Source: Sinorhizobium chiapasense (GTDB lineage: Bacteria > Pseudomonadota > Alphaproteobacteria > Rhizobiales > Rhizobiaceae). From it: DNA of 64,000 nt. The notes under the pieces are model-generated. The model was not told where the DNA came from, did not search any database, and was given only the letters and a program-made list of their open reading frames with translations. Shown piece after piece: positions 1 through 8,826 of this stretch. The position numbers were made by a program, and so were the translations under genes. Position 1 is the first letter of the stretch. Every line of letters starts with the position of its first letter. The DNA is taken from NCBI RefSeq assembly GCF_036488675.1, contig NZ_CP133148.1:2046001-2110000 (forward strand), in the 5' to 3' direction.

Positions 1-489
1 GCGCAGGCCTACATATTGATGGGAGATCTGGCCCACCAGGCCTCGCGCGACCGTACGTCGTCGGTCAAGGAAACGCTCGCGGCAGGTGATTGCAAGGGCG
101 TGACTATTGCCGACGAGCAGTCCGCTGCCTGGACGCGCACGAACGCGATGGATCTGACAACGAACTGGGTCACAGCCGGACAGCCGATCGACGTGATCTT
201 CGCCAACAATGACGAGATGGCGATCGGCGCGACCCAGGCGCTCAAGGCCGCGGGCATGTCGATGGATGACGTGATCGTCGTCGGCATCGATGCGACGCAG
301 GATGGCCTTGCCGCCATGGCCGCCGGTGATCTCGACGTGACGGTGTTCCAGAACGCCAAGGGACAGTCGGCAAGCGCCGTGGACGCAGCCGTGGCGCTCG
401 CACGCGGCAAGAGCGTCGACAAGGAGGTCTGGGTGCCTTTCGAGCTCGTCACGCCCAAGAACATGGCCGAATACGCCAAACAGAACTGA
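1..489 (+). CDS. Sugar ABC transporter substrate-binding protein (3' part)
   Basis: The reading frame is open from base 1, so the gene starts outside the window; 162 residues and the stop are visible. The segment VIFANNDEMAIGATQALKAAG, then VVGIDATQDGLAAMAAGDLDVTVFQ, is typical of the C-terminal lobe of periplasmic binding protein family 1 (ribose/xylose/inositol type), where the N-D pair contacts the sugar. By family knowledge it would be a periplasmic protein delivering a sugar to a membrane permease and ATPase, which must lie upstream. The substrate cannot be read from this fragment. A RIME1-type repeat begins 7 bases after the stop, and the next genes encode a flavoprotein reductase and a sugar-phosphate isomerase, so a sugar-catabolic cluster is plausible but inferred. 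Confidence 0.85.
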   Translation, partial: AQAYILMGDLAHQASRDRTSSVKETLAAGDCKGVTIADEQSAAWTRTNAMDLTTNWVTAGQPIDVIFANNDEMAIGATQALKAAGMSMDDVIVVGIDATQDGLAAMAAGDLDVTVFQNAKGQSASAVDAAVALARGKSVDKEVWVPFELVTPKNMAEYAKQN

Positions 490-495
490 TCCTCC

Positions 496-600
496 TACAG
501 CGCCGCGCGCCTTATCAGACGCGCAAAGGTCGCTGTAGCACTTTGAATTGCTGCATGTCTTTGTCCTTGAATCGAGGTCGATTTAAGGAGACATGCAGTA
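496..600 (+). repeat. RIME1-type double-hairpin repeat, copy A
   Basis: A 105 bp unit bounded by TA (496-497 and 599-600). The left half folds as a palindrome (CAGCGCCGCGCG pairing with CGCGCAAAGGTCGCTG) and the right half as a second one (CTGCATGTC... with GACATGCAG), joined by the linker CACTTTGAATTG. It has the same length and ends as the copies at 2570, 30961, 31098 and 57076. It lies between the binding-protein gene and the flavoprotein gene. Confidence 0.9.
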
Positions 601-649
601 GCCGGCGCTCCCTTCCGGTTGCGCCGGCCTTCTTGCGATTGGAGAGCAC

Positions 650-1855
650 ATGGACGGTATCGTCATCATCGGTGCCGGGGAATGCGGCACCCGAGCAGCA
701 TTCGCCCTGCGCGAAACCGGCTATTCCGGATCTGTCACGCTGGTCGGAGCCGAGCCTCACCTGCCCTATGAGCGCCCGCCGCTATCGAAGCCGATGAACG
801 GTGCGGTTGAGATGAAGTTGATCTGCGCGACAGAAGCGCTGGAGGCCGCCGGCATCGACTATCTTCCCGGATTGTCGGCCTCGAAGCTCCATGCCGACGC
901 CGGAACCGTGACCCTAAGCGACGGGCGGGTGCTGAGGTATGAGAAGCTGCTTCTCGCCACGGGCGCACGTCCGAGACGGCTCACCTGCCCTGGTGGAGAG
1001 CTCGCGCTCGACTTCCGTACCCATGCCGATGCCGAGGCGATTTTCTCCAATGTTGAGGCAGGCCAGAGCATTGCGATCATCGGAGGCGGTTTGATCGGGA
1101 TGGAACTTGCATCGGTGCTTCGAGGAAAAGGTGTCGCGGTCACTGTGATCGAAGCCGCGCCGAAACCTCTGGGCCGCGCCGTCCCCCAGCATTTTGCCGA
1201 AAAGCTGCACGCCAGACACGTCGCCGAAGGTGTGAGCTTCCACCTGGACCGCGGCGTTGTGGCAATCGGCGACGGTGGGGTGACCCTGACCGATGGCAGC
1301 ATGGTGCCCGCTGATCTCGTCGTCAGCGCCATCGGCGTCTTGCCCGAAACTGCTTTGGCGGAAGCGGCCGGACTGGCCACCGGTAACGGCATCCTGACGG
1401 ATGTCTGCCTTCGCACCAGTGCGCCAAACGTTTTCGCGGCCGGCGATTGCGCGGCGGCGACGCAGCCCGGCGGCGGGCACATTCGCTATGAAAGCTGGCG
1501 GAACGCGAGGACGCAGGCCGAAACCGCGGCGCGGAACATGGCCGGTGCAGCCGAGACTTTTACCGCCATCCCGTGGTTCTGGTCCGATCAGTACGATCTT
1601 GGCCTCCAGGTAGCGGGGTTGCCGCAGCCAGCGCATCAGCGCGTCGTGCGCCCTCTCGGCGAAGGCGAGTTGGAATTTTACCTGGACGATGGACGCCTCG
1701 TGGCTGCGGCGGGTCTCGGCATCGGCAACAGTCTGGCGAAGGACATCAAATTGGCTGAGATGCTGATTGCCGCCGGCGTCAGCCCCGATCCGGCCGCTTT
1801 GACCGATCCCGGCGTGAACCTCAAGACGCTTCTGAAGAGCGCGCGGGCCGCCTGA
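650..1855 (+). CDS. FAD-dependent oxidoreductase, ferredoxin reductase-like
   Basis: 401 residues. An FAD-binding Rossmann motif (IVIIGAGECGTRAAFALR) starts at residue ~4, and LPYERPPLSK follows at ~40, as in the reductase components of ring-hydroxylating dioxygenases and putidaredoxin reductase-like proteins. A second dinucleotide-binding motif (IAIIGGGLIGMELA) sits near residue 140 and would bind NAD(P)H. The FAD-contacting VFAAGDCAA is near residue 264, and a reductase C-terminal domain follows. ATG 650 has GGAGAG just upstream. The stop overlaps the next gene's start by one base (TGATG), so the two are translationally coupled. The electron acceptor is unknown because no ferredoxin gene is adjacent. 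Its place in a sugar cluster is unusual. Confidence 0.88.
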   Translation: MDGIVIIGAGECGTRAAFALRETGYSGSVTLVGAEPHLPYERPPLSKPMNGAVEMKLICATEALEAAGIDYLPGLSASKLHADAGTVTLSDGRVLRYEKLLLATGARPRRLTCPGGELALDFRTHADAEAIFSNVEAGQSIAIIGGGLIGMELASVLRGKGVAVTVIEAAPKPLGRAVPQHFAEKLHARHVAEGVSFHLDRGVVAIGDGGVTLTDGSMVPADLVVSAIGVLPETALAEAAGLATGNGILTDVCLRTSAPNVFAAGDCAAATQPGGGHIRYESWRNARTQAETAARNMAGAAETFTAIPWFWSDQYDLGLQVAGLPQPAHQRVVRPLGEGELEFYLDDGRLVAAAGLGIGNSLAKDIKLAEMLIAAGVSPDPAALTDPGVNLKTLLKSARAA

Positions 1856-2592
1856 TGCAAGAGCTGCTTGTCTTCCAGTCGCTGTGGGCCATGGAGCGCC
1901 GGCACACGGACGGGCACGAACGCAGCCTCGACGACAACATCGCCATGATCCTGGAGGCGGGATTCGATGGTATCAGTGCGCACTACACCAACCGGCGGGA
2001 TGTCGTTCGCCTGAACGAAACCATCCAGGGCACCGGATTGAAGGTCGAAGGCGTCTGCTTCCCCCGCAGCGTCGAGGGCTTGCGCCTGCCGCTGGAGCTT
2101 GCCGCGGAATTTCCTGTCAGCCACATCAATCTGCAACCCGATATCCGCCCGCGCCGGATCGAGGATTGCCTGCCGCTCCTCGACGGATGGATGCGGCTTG
2201 CCGAAGACGCAGGCATTCCCGTGTTCATCGAAACGCATCGCGACCGGATGACCACGGATCTTTTCTTCACGCTCGACTTGCTGGAGCGGCGGCCCGAACT
2301 GCCGCTGTTGGCCGACCTCTCGCATTTTCTGGTCGGGCGGGAATTCGCTTATCCCGTCGACGAGGAGAACCATGCACTGATCCGGCGCATTCTCCGGAAT
2401 GCACAGGCGTTTCACGGCCGCGTCGCCTCGCGCGAGCAGGTGCAGGTCGAGATCTCTTTCGCGCATCACCGCCCGTGGGTCGACCTGTTTCTTGAATGGT
2501 GGGAGTACGGCTTTCGCAACTGGCGGTCCCGCGCCGCCGCTGACGCCGAACTCATCTTCACCTGCGAACTACAGCGCCGCGCGTCTTATTAG
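1855..2592 (+). CDS. Sugar phosphate isomerase/epimerase family protein, C-terminus truncated by repeat
   Basis: 245 residues of a TIM-barrel, AP-endonuclease-2/xylose-isomerase-like protein. HINLQPD, VFIETHRDR and LPLLADLSHFLVG carry the metal-ligand-type E, D and H residues of that fold. The last natural residues are ...LIFTCEL. From there the frame enters a RIME1 repeat (starting at base 2570) and ends at a TAG inside it, adding the foreign tail QRRASY. The lost end (GPKPYAITGRDGN... 39 residues) is still readable at 2675-2794. Removing the repeat and one TA rejoins the frame exactly. The metal-binding core precedes the break, so partial activity is possible but uncertain. Confidence 0.82.
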   Translation: MQELLVFQSLWAMERRHTDGHERSLDDNIAMILEAGFDGISAHYTNRRDVVRLNETIQGTGLKVEGVCFPRSVEGLRLPLELAAEFPVSHINLQPDIRPRRIEDCLPLLDGWMRLAEDAGIPVFIETHRDRMTTDLFFTLDLLERRPELPLLADLSHFLVGREFAYPVDEENHALIRRILRNAQAFHGRVASREQVQVEISFAHHRPWVDLFLEWWEYGFRNWRSRAAADAELIFTCELQRRASY

Positions 2593-2674
2593 ACGCGCAA
2601 AGGACGCTGTAGCACTTTGAATTGCTGCATGTTTTTGTCCTTAAATCGGGTACGATTTAAGGAAACATGCAGTA
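2570..2674 (+). repeat. RIME1-type repeat inserted in the isomerase gene, copy B
   Basis: A 105 bp double-hairpin element with TA at both ends (2570-2571 and 2673-2674). It interrupts the isomerase frame. Excising 103 bp and keeping one TA gives GAA CTA GGT CCC, which restores E-L-G-P and the downstream reading frame. This is direct sequence evidence for insertion with a two-base TA duplication. Confidence 0.92.
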
Positions 2675-2794
2675 GGTCCCAAGCCCTACGCGATCACGGG
2701 GAGAGACGGCAACGACTCGACGGACAGGTGGGCGGAGGCCCTGCTGCTTCGGCAGATGGTGCGCGAGCTCTGGGATGGCACAGCCGAGGGCTGA
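2675..2794 (+). pseudogene. Detached C-terminal 39 codons of the isomerase
   Basis: Reading from 2675 gives GPKPYAITGRDGNDSTDRW and then AEALLLRQMVRELWDGTAEG before TGA at 2792-2794. This resembles the normal C-terminus of TIM-barrel sugar isomerases. It has no start of its own and lies just beyond the RIME1 copy, so it is the severed end of the upstream gene. Confidence 0.75.
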
Positions 2795-2878
2795 CCACGG
2801 GCGGCCGCGGCGCAACAGGCAGTGAGCGCCGCAGCAGCCGTATGCTCCTTGAGGTTCTGAAGCACCTCAAGCGCAAGC

Positions 2879-3709
2879 TCAAACCAACTCCAGGAAACGA
2901 AGCGACATCTCCTCCACCAGCTTGGCCGCGCCCCATACGATTAGTGCTACGCCGACAAGGTTGCCCAGCCGGGAGCCCATCGGAAGAACCTTTTCCAGCA
3001 GAACGAATGTCGTGAGACCCACCATCCAGTAAAGATTCATGACGCCGCCGAAAAACAGGAGACCCATCAGGAACCAGCAGCAGGCGACGCACGAGGCGCC
3101 CTGCTCAATTCCCATGCGGAACGCTCCAATCGTTCCCCCGCGCCAATGGGTGAGGATGAATTGCAGCGGAGAGCGACACTGGCGCAGGCAGGCTCGCTTG
3201 AGCGGGGTCAGTTGGTAAATACCCGCCAACAACAACAGCGTGCCGTCGAGCGTCGCGCTTGCACTATCCAGCATCGGCGACAGCAGCGCCGAATGCTCCA
3301 GGCCCCACTGCAAGCCGACTGCCACAATGCTGAAGCCCGCCCAGGCAATCAGGTAGGCCGAGGCAAAGAGCGAGGTTGGGACAAATGGATTGCCTTTTTC
3401 CTTTTGCCGGCGGCTCATCGCGCCGAACAGAAGCACCGCGGGTGCCGCCGAGGGAAGCATCATGGCGATCATCATCACCCACCACATGATGAACATCAGT
3501 GCGGCGTGGCTCATGTCCCAGACGGCGGGCATCATCATCGGTATGCCTGCTCTGCCCGGGGTGGCGCAGATCGTCTCGAGGCCCGACACGTTCATGCCCG
3601 CCCCGGCCAGAACATATGTCCACGCGATCACGATAACGATGGAAAGTGCAGCGAGGAAAACAATCCTGTCGCGCTTCAAGGCGCTCTCGACAGCAGCATC
3701 GATCGACAT
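2879..3709 (-). CDS. DUF2182 family membrane protein
   Basis: 276 residues with about six hydrophobic segments. The Met- and His-rich stretch MMMPAVWDMSHAALMFIMWW followed by VMMIAMMLPSAAP is the hallmark of DUF2182, annotated as a predicted metal-binding integral membrane protein. ATG 3709 lies 24 bases beyond the stop of the DUF1326 gene (3734-3736), so the two genes form an operon, a pairing seen in many proteobacteria. The substrate or metal is not known. The stop at 2879 is followed by 84 bases with no feature before the severed isomerase tail. Confidence 0.85.
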   Translation of the reverse strand: MSIDAAVESALKRDRIVFLAALSIVIVIAWTYVLAGAGMNVSGLETICATPGRAGIPMMMPAVWDMSHAALMFIMWWVMMIAMMLPSAAPAVLLFGAMSRRQKEKGNPFVPTSLFASAYLIAWAGFSIVAVGLQWGLEHSALLSPMLDSASATLDGTLLLLAGIYQLTPLKRACLRQCRSPLQFILTHWRGGTIGAFRMGIEQGASCVACCWFLMGLLFFGGVMNLYWMVGLTTFVLLEKVLPMGSRLGNLVGVALIVWGAAKLVEEMSLRFLELV

Positions 3710-3733
3710 CTCTTTAAGCCCTTTGACTCGACA

Positions 3734-4399
3734 CTATCCGAGCCATGCCGTGAGCCTTGATCTTTCCCGGACCAGGCCATCCTGGTTGAAGTGGTGAATG
3801 CAAAAATCGGCCCATGAGTCTTCGAACGCCATTTCCATGTCACCGGTGACCGAGGTTGTACCGAGCCCAAGCTCGGCGTAGGTAAACTCGAAGCTGCCGC
3901 TCGGTCGCGCCAGCGCGATGTGGAACGGCTCGCCCGTGAACTCGTTGATCTTCGGGCTGGCGCTGCTCGTCAGGACACCGGGGATCGCGACGGTCGCGGT
4001 TCGAGCGTCGAAGTCCGCCTTGAGATCGATCGGAAGGAACAAGGTCTCGCAAAAATCGGAACAGGTGCTGGCGAAGACGGCGAAGAGATTGCTCAAGGGC
4101 GCGCAGGCCGCGCCCGAGATGATCGTTTCAAGCGCGGTCCGTTGAGCTTTGTCCGCACGCTCGTCGATGATGATCTGGCGCCGGCCGTTTCCGTCCTTGA
4201 TTTCACCCGGCCACTTGTACAGAGCCGCCCAGTTCAGGCCCGCGAGCGGCGTGTCGTTGAACTGGCCATCAACGATGTTGCCGATGTAGGCGGACTGGCA
4301 AAAGCCATGAGTGCTTGGCAAATTGAACTGGCATCCGCAATTCATGGCGCAATTGCAGTTATCGTAGGTTTCGCTCTTAAATACCCATTGGTCTCCCAT
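3734..4399 (-). CDS. DUF1326 domain-containing protein
   Basis: 221 residues, soluble. The N-terminus WVFKSETYDNCNCAMNCGCQF has the Cys cluster (CNC...CGC) of DUF1326, and a hydrophobic, Gly-rich body follows. It is the first gene of a two-gene operon with the DUF2182 membrane protein. The Cys cluster suggests metal or thiol chemistry, but no biochemical role is established for the family. It is divergent from the HxlR regulator at 4672, which may control the pair (inference). Confidence 0.83.
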   Translation of the reverse strand: MGDQWVFKSETYDNCNCAMNCGCQFNLPSTHGFCQSAYIGNIVDGQFNDTPLAGLNWAALYKWPGEIKDGNGRRQIIIDERADKAQRTALETIISGAACAPLSNLFAVFASTCSDFCETLFLPIDLKADFDARTATVAIPGVLTSSASPKINEFTGEPFHIALARPSGSFEFTYAELGLGTTSVTGDMEMAFEDSWADFCIHHFNQDGLVRERSRLTAWLG

Positions 4400-4671
4400 T
4401 CCCGGATCCTCCCATCCTTGCGCCGAGGTTGGCGCGACGATTACGGAGATCGCACAAGAGAGGTCGCGCGCTCTAGTTCAGGAACTGAAGCGCCCCGGTT
4501 TAGAATCTGAACTAGCCAGGACAGACCACCTGCCGTAGCGTATGGTGAACCGACTGCTGTTTCGCTGGATCGTAGCCGATCTAACGATAAAACATGCATC
4601 AAAGCAAAGACCTAAACTGCGTCGCATGGCTCCAATCGAATGCGGCGCGCTTTGGGGGGAGGAGGTTCATC

Positions 4672-5373
4672 ATGGCACAGGCAAGCTATGGACAATTCTG
4701 TCCGGTGGCCTTGGCTGCCGAGGTGCTGTGCACGCGCTGGACGATGCTGCTCCTGCGTGAACTGATGGCCGGCTCGACGCGCTTCAACGATCTGCGCCGA
4801 GGCGTGCCGCGCATGTCGCCGGCCCTCGTGGTCAAGCGGCTGCGCGATCTCGAGGAGGCCGGCATCGTCCGTCGCGTTGCTTCGCGGACCGAGCCGGGAA
4901 TTCTTGAGTATCATCTGACGCCTGCCGGACGGGACTTGAAGCCGGTGGTCGAGACAATGGGCATATGGGGCCAACGCTGGTTCGAGGCCGATGTTTCCCT
5001 GCAACATCTCGATCCGTCGCTGTTGATGTGGGACATACACCGCAATCTCGATCCCACGACGTTGCCGCCGCGGCGCTGCGTGATTCAATTCCTCTACCCC
5101 GAACTGCCTTCCGCTCGCCGGCGGTGGTGGCTTCTCGTCGAGCCTGGCGCTGAGGTGGATCTCTGCGCGGTCGATCCCGGCTTCGATATCGACCTCTACG
5201 TCACCACCGACCTGCGTACCATGACTGCTATCTGGATGGGACTAACGACTGTCCGCCAGGCGATGGGCGATGGAAAGCTTGTGCTCACGGGCGATCGTCA
5301 GGTGGCGAGCCAGATGCAGACTTGGCTTGGCCTGAGCCCCTTCGCGGCCGAAAAGAAGCTGGTCTCCGCATAG
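4672..5373 (+). CDS. HxlR-family winged-helix transcriptional regulator
   Basis: 233 residues from ATG 4672, preceded by a strong GGGAGGAGG at 4657-4665, which favours this start over the upstream ATG at 4594. The N-terminal ~100 residues form an HxlR winged helix: C-P-V-A-L-A-A-E-V-L-C-T-R-W-T near residue 10, then RFNDLRRGVPRMSPALVVKRLRDLEEAGIVRR. The C-terminal half (residues 120-233) resembles an SCP2/alkyl-sulfatase-like ligand domain found in longer HxlR members. HxlR proteins often answer to aldehydes, redox or thiol stress. The effector here is unknown. The DUF1326/DUF2182 operon diverges from it. Confidence 0.86.
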   Translation: MAQASYGQFCPVALAAEVLCTRWTMLLLRELMAGSTRFNDLRRGVPRMSPALVVKRLRDLEEAGIVRRVASRTEPGILEYHLTPAGRDLKPVVETMGIWGQRWFEADVSLQHLDPSLLMWDIHRNLDPTTLPPRRCVIQFLYPELPSARRRWWLLVEPGAEVDLCAVDPGFDIDLYVTTDLRTMTAIWMGLTTVRQAMGDGKLVLTGDRQVASQMQTWLGLSPFAAEKKLVSA

Positions 5374-5614
5374 CGGTTTACAGAGCTTATCGCTATGGCG
5401 AGTTAGGGAAATGGCGCAGTGCCGACATCGACGGCGCTTGCGCGAACTCCGGTTTGCCCCCCAACCGCCATTCGCCAATACCGCTCGGAAGATTCCCGTG
5501 CTGACGCAATCGCAAATGGACGCGCACGTCAGTGCAACGGGAGGCTATCGGCGTTGGGTCGGCTGATGCTATGACTGCGAGCTAAAGGCCCAACCGTTAC
5601 GGGACGAGGCGTGC

Positions 5615-7345
5615 ATGTCGACAGCAATTGCCATTCTCGGCGGCATCGGGCTGTTCCTGCTCGGGATGACCGTCATGACCGACGGCCTGAAGGCGTTGGC
5701 GGGATCCGCGCTGCGCACCGTTCTCGGCAAGGCGGCGGCGACGCCGCTATCGGGTGCCCTCTGGGGCGCCGTCGTCACGTTGCTGGTGCAGTCGTCGAGT
5801 GCCGTGACGATGACGACGATCGGCCTCGTCAGCGCCGGGCTTCTGACCTTTCCGCAGGGGCTCGGCCTCGTGTTCGGCGCCAATGTCGGCACGACAGGAA
5901 CAGGCTGGCTCGTGGCGCTGATCGGCGTGCGCGTCTCGCTTTCCGCCTATGCGCTGCCAATGATCTTCGCTGGCGCGCTGGCGAGGTTGCTGGGCGGCGG
6001 GCGGATTGCCGCGTCGGGCGGCGCGCTCGCGGGCTTTGCCCTGGTGCTCTACGGGCTGACGACCCTCCAGCAGGGCATGGGAGGCCTTGCTGAAAGCCTG
6101 CATCCGTCTGACCTGCCCGCGGTGCTCGGCATGCCAGGGGTCGGGTGGGCCGCAGGGTCGGTTGGCCTCATGACCCTGATTATCGTCGGCCTGGCGATGA
6201 CCGCAGTCATGCAGTCGTCGACGGCCGCCATCGCGGTCACAATTTCGGCTTACTATGCCGGGGCGGTGGGCCTGGAACAGGGCGCGGCGCTGATCATCGG
6301 GCAGAATATCGGGACAGCGACGAGCTCCGCATTGGCGGCTATCGGTGCCAGTGCGACGGCCAAGCGCCTCGCGCTTGCCTATGTGCTGTTCAAGGTGATA
6401 GCGGCGCTCATCGCGGTCGTCGCATTTCCGCTCACGGGGTCGCTGATGCGGGCTGCACTCGCGTCGGTCGACGGGATGACACTTCTTGCCGCCTACCACA
6501 CAGCCTATAACGTCGTGGGGGTGGCGGTGCTCCTTCCGGCGACGCAATCCTTCACCCGTATCGTGGAGCGGCTCCTGCCCTCCAGGCAGACGGCGCTTCA
6601 GCGCGCGCTCGATCCTAGCGCGCTTGCCAGTCCGGTGATCGCGGTCGAGACCGCCCGCCGAGTCGTTGCGGACGTCCTCACGACAACGACCGCCTCGGTT
6701 TCTGCAGCACTTTCGGGCGAGGCGCGCCCCCCGGCGCAGGGCATTGCGGCGGCCGCCGCGGCGCTCGAGGAGGTGCGCGACTTCCTGTCCGAATTGAAGG
6801 AGCCGCCCGAGACGGAGGCCGAGCGGCACCGCATGACAAGCACGCTGCACGCGCTTGATCACGTCTCGCGCCTCGTGGAGGCGCTGGCCGACGACGGGCT
6901 CCCGGGGCAGCCGGGCCGAACCCCCCATGACTTCCGCGCCACCGAACTGTGCACAAGGGCCATGAGCGCGACACAGGTGGTTGGCGGTTCGATAACCTCG
7001 GAAAGCGCGCTCAGCGCGCAGGCCGCACCCATCGGCTGGAGCGTTTCGTCCGAGGTCGCCACGGCGCTGGCCGCAGTGGAGGACGCAGCGGGGAAACTTG
7101 ACTCGCTTCAGCGGGATTATCGCGCCGCGACCCTCTCCTCCGTCGCGCCGGGAAAGTTGACCGCCGCGGAAGCCTTGACGAGGATCGACACCGCGAGACG
7201 GCTCGACGGGATTGTGAATCATGCCTGGCGTTCGGCGGCGCATCTCCTCGGCCGCGGCACGCCTGACAACGTGCAAGACAATCTGCTCCCCTCGTCCCAA
7301 CCGGAAAGCGCCACGGCCGGAAGGCACGAGGACGCGGCCAGTTGA
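5615..7345 (+). CDS. Na+/Pi cotransporter family protein (NptA-like)
   Basis: 576 residues. Two copies of the Na_Pi_cotrans repeat can be seen: GGIGLFLLGMTVMTDGL...VVTLLVQSSSAVTMTTIGLVSAG (residues 8-75) and LIIVGLAMTAVMQSSTAAIAVTISAY (~190-215). Each has the QSSSA/QSSTA signature that lines the sodium and phosphate path. A PhoU-like helical domain follows from about residue 340. It would work in the inner membrane as a sodium-driven phosphate carrier or regulator. No partner genes are adjacent, and CorA follows after 377 bases. Confidence 0.88.
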   Translation: MSTAIAILGGIGLFLLGMTVMTDGLKALAGSALRTVLGKAAATPLSGALWGAVVTLLVQSSSAVTMTTIGLVSAGLLTFPQGLGLVFGANVGTTGTGWLVALIGVRVSLSAYALPMIFAGALARLLGGGRIAASGGALAGFALVLYGLTTLQQGMGGLAESLHPSDLPAVLGMPGVGWAAGSVGLMTLIIVGLAMTAVMQSSTAAIAVTISAYYAGAVGLEQGAALIIGQNIGTATSSALAAIGASATAKRLALAYVLFKVIAALIAVVAFPLTGSLMRAALASVDGMTLLAAYHTAYNVVGVAVLLPATQSFTRIVERLLPSRQTALQRALDPSALASPVIAVETARRVVADVLTTTTASVSAALSGEARPPAQGIAAAAAALEEVRDFLSELKEPPETEAERHRMTSTLHALDHVSRLVEALADDGLPGQPGRTPHDFRATELCTRAMSATQVVGGSITSESALSAQAAPIGWSVSSEVATALAAVEDAAGKLDSLQRDYRAATLSSVAPGKLTAAEALTRIDTARRLDGIVNHAWRSAAHLLGRGTPDNVQDNLLPSSQPESATAGRHEDAAS

Positions 7346-7722
7346 GTCAGCCGGCAACCGTTCGCTTCCCGCCTACAGCACCTCGTTCCGCCATTTGGTA
7401 GCATCGGCTTCGCCGCTTACCCGATGCAGCGGCTGGGCAGGCACGACTCAAGGGTCCGAGCGGACCTGCGAGAAGAGGGCCACAACTTGCCGTGGGCAAG
7501 AGGGGATGCAACACGGAGAACGACCGCTTGTCGGACGCGATGGTGCGCGGGTTGCAACTATGGAGCTTGAACATCGGGCCGTCATTCACGATAACGCGGC
7601 AGGCATGCTGCGTGCCTACGATCGCTGTTGCAGTCGGCCCTCGCCATCTTGCGCGGGAACCGCGCCGCATTGGCGATTGGCGGCATCCCGGCGGATCCGC
7701 GGGAATGGAAAGAAGGAAAATC
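7346..7722 (+). other. Intergenic stretch with no recognised feature
   Basis: 377 bases between the Na/Pi cotransporter stop and the CorA start. Several frames are open here, but none carries a recognisable domain or a good start, and no repeat family seen elsewhere in the window is present. The CorA frame itself is open upstream to 7492. The predicted ribosome site AGAAGGA is at 7710-7716. Confidence 0.5.
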
Positions 7723-8688
7723 ATGGCTGTCGTCGCCTCATTCACCTACCGGGATGGAAAGCGCGCGGGGGAACTGCCGCTCTCCGCCACGCCGATTTCC
7801 TTCAGTGACAATGAATTCGCCTGGATCGGCCTCTCTGCCCCGACCGCCGAAGAAATGGCGACCGTCCAGAAGGCCTTCGGGCTTCATCAACTCGCGGTCG
7901 AGGACGCGCTCAGCTCGCAGCAGCTGGCGAAGGTGGACATCTACGGCGAGCAATTGTTCGTCATTGCCAAGACCGCGCACCTCGAAGGCGACAAGATCGC
8001 CTACGGCCAGACGTCGCTGTTCGTCGGGCGAAACCACATCATCTCCGTCAGGCAGGGATCGGCGCGCGCGCATACCGAGTTGCGCTCGCAACTGGAGGCC
8101 TCGCCCCAGCTCTTGCAGAAGGGGCCGGACTACGTGCTGCATGCGATCCTCGACTTCATCGTCGATGGCTATCTCCCGATCGTGCAGACGATCGAGGACA
8201 AAGTGCTCGCAATGGAAAAGCATATGCTCGTGGCGTTTCTCGAGCGCGAGGAAATCCGTCGCATCTTCCGTCTGCGTCGACAGGTGATCCTGTTTCAGCG
8301 CATTCTCGGCCCGATGTCGGAGGTGGTCGGCAAGCTGACGAACCTGGATCTGCCGTGCATCGACGATCATGCCAAGCCTTATTTCCGCGACGTGCTCGAC
8401 CACGTCAGGCGCACCGAGGCCATGGTCAGCGGCCTGCGCGAGGTCATCACCTCGGTGTTCGAGGCGAGCAACCTCCTGGAGCAGCAGCGCCAGGGCACGA
8501 TCACGCGCCAACTGGCCGCCTGGGCGGCGATCCTCGCCGTCCCGACGGCCATTGCAGGGATCTACGGAATGAACTTCCAGAATATGCCGGAACTGGAAAC
8601 CCGCTACGGCTACTTCGCGGTCCTTGCAGTGATCGCCGCGCTGTGTTCCGTCCTTTACGTCCGCTTCAAGCGAGCGGGCTGGATCTGA
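7723..8688 (+). CDS. corA: CorA-type magnesium/divalent cation transporter
   Basis: 321 residues from ATG 7723, chosen because AGAAGGA precedes it and CorA proteins are about this length. The signature YGMNFQNMPEL (GMN selectivity motif) lies near residue 289 at the end of transmembrane helix 1, and a second helix (YFAVLAVIAALCSVLYVRF) closes the protein. The N-terminal cytoplasmic funnel includes FVIAKTAHL and LDFIVDGYLPIVQTIEDKV. By family knowledge it forms an inner-membrane pentamer importing Mg2+ (also Co2+/Ni2+). A RIME1 copy follows 20 bases after the stop. Confidence 0.93.
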   Translation: MAVVASFTYRDGKRAGELPLSATPISFSDNEFAWIGLSAPTAEEMATVQKAFGLHQLAVEDALSSQQLAKVDIYGEQLFVIAKTAHLEGDKIAYGQTSLFVGRNHIISVRQGSARAHTELRSQLEASPQLLQKGPDYVLHAILDFIVDGYLPIVQTIEDKVLAMEKHMLVAFLEREEIRRIFRLRRQVILFQRILGPMSEVVGKLTNLDLPCIDDHAKPYFRDVLDHVRRTEAMVSGLREVITSVFEASNLLEQQRQGTITRQLAAWAAILAVPTAIAGIYGMNFQNMPELETRYGYFAVLAVIAALCSVLYVRFKRAGWI

Positions 8689-8708
8689 CGTCGGCTACCC
8701 GGGTTCAC

Positions 8709-8812
8709 TACTGCATGTTCCTTAAATCGTAGCCGATTTAAGTATAAAAACATGCAGTAATTCAAAGTGCTACAGCGTCCTTTGCGCGTCTGACAAGACG
8801 CGCGGCGCTGTA
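8709..8812 (-). repeat. RIME1-type repeat, copy C
   Basis: A 104 bp element in reverse orientation, TA-bounded (8709-8710 and 8811-8812), with both hairpins and the linker TTCAAAGTGC. It lies between the convergent ends of corA and the DUF1194 gene, where its hairpins could act as a bidirectional terminator (inference). Confidence 0.9.
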
Positions 8813-8826
8813 ATGCGCGCCGATCC

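Noticed and set aside
5747..7357. A 536-codon reverse frame opposite the Na/Pi cotransporter
   Set aside because: It is a shadow of a gene with clear QSSSA/QSSTA motifs, and its own translation is Arg-rich with no recognisable fold.
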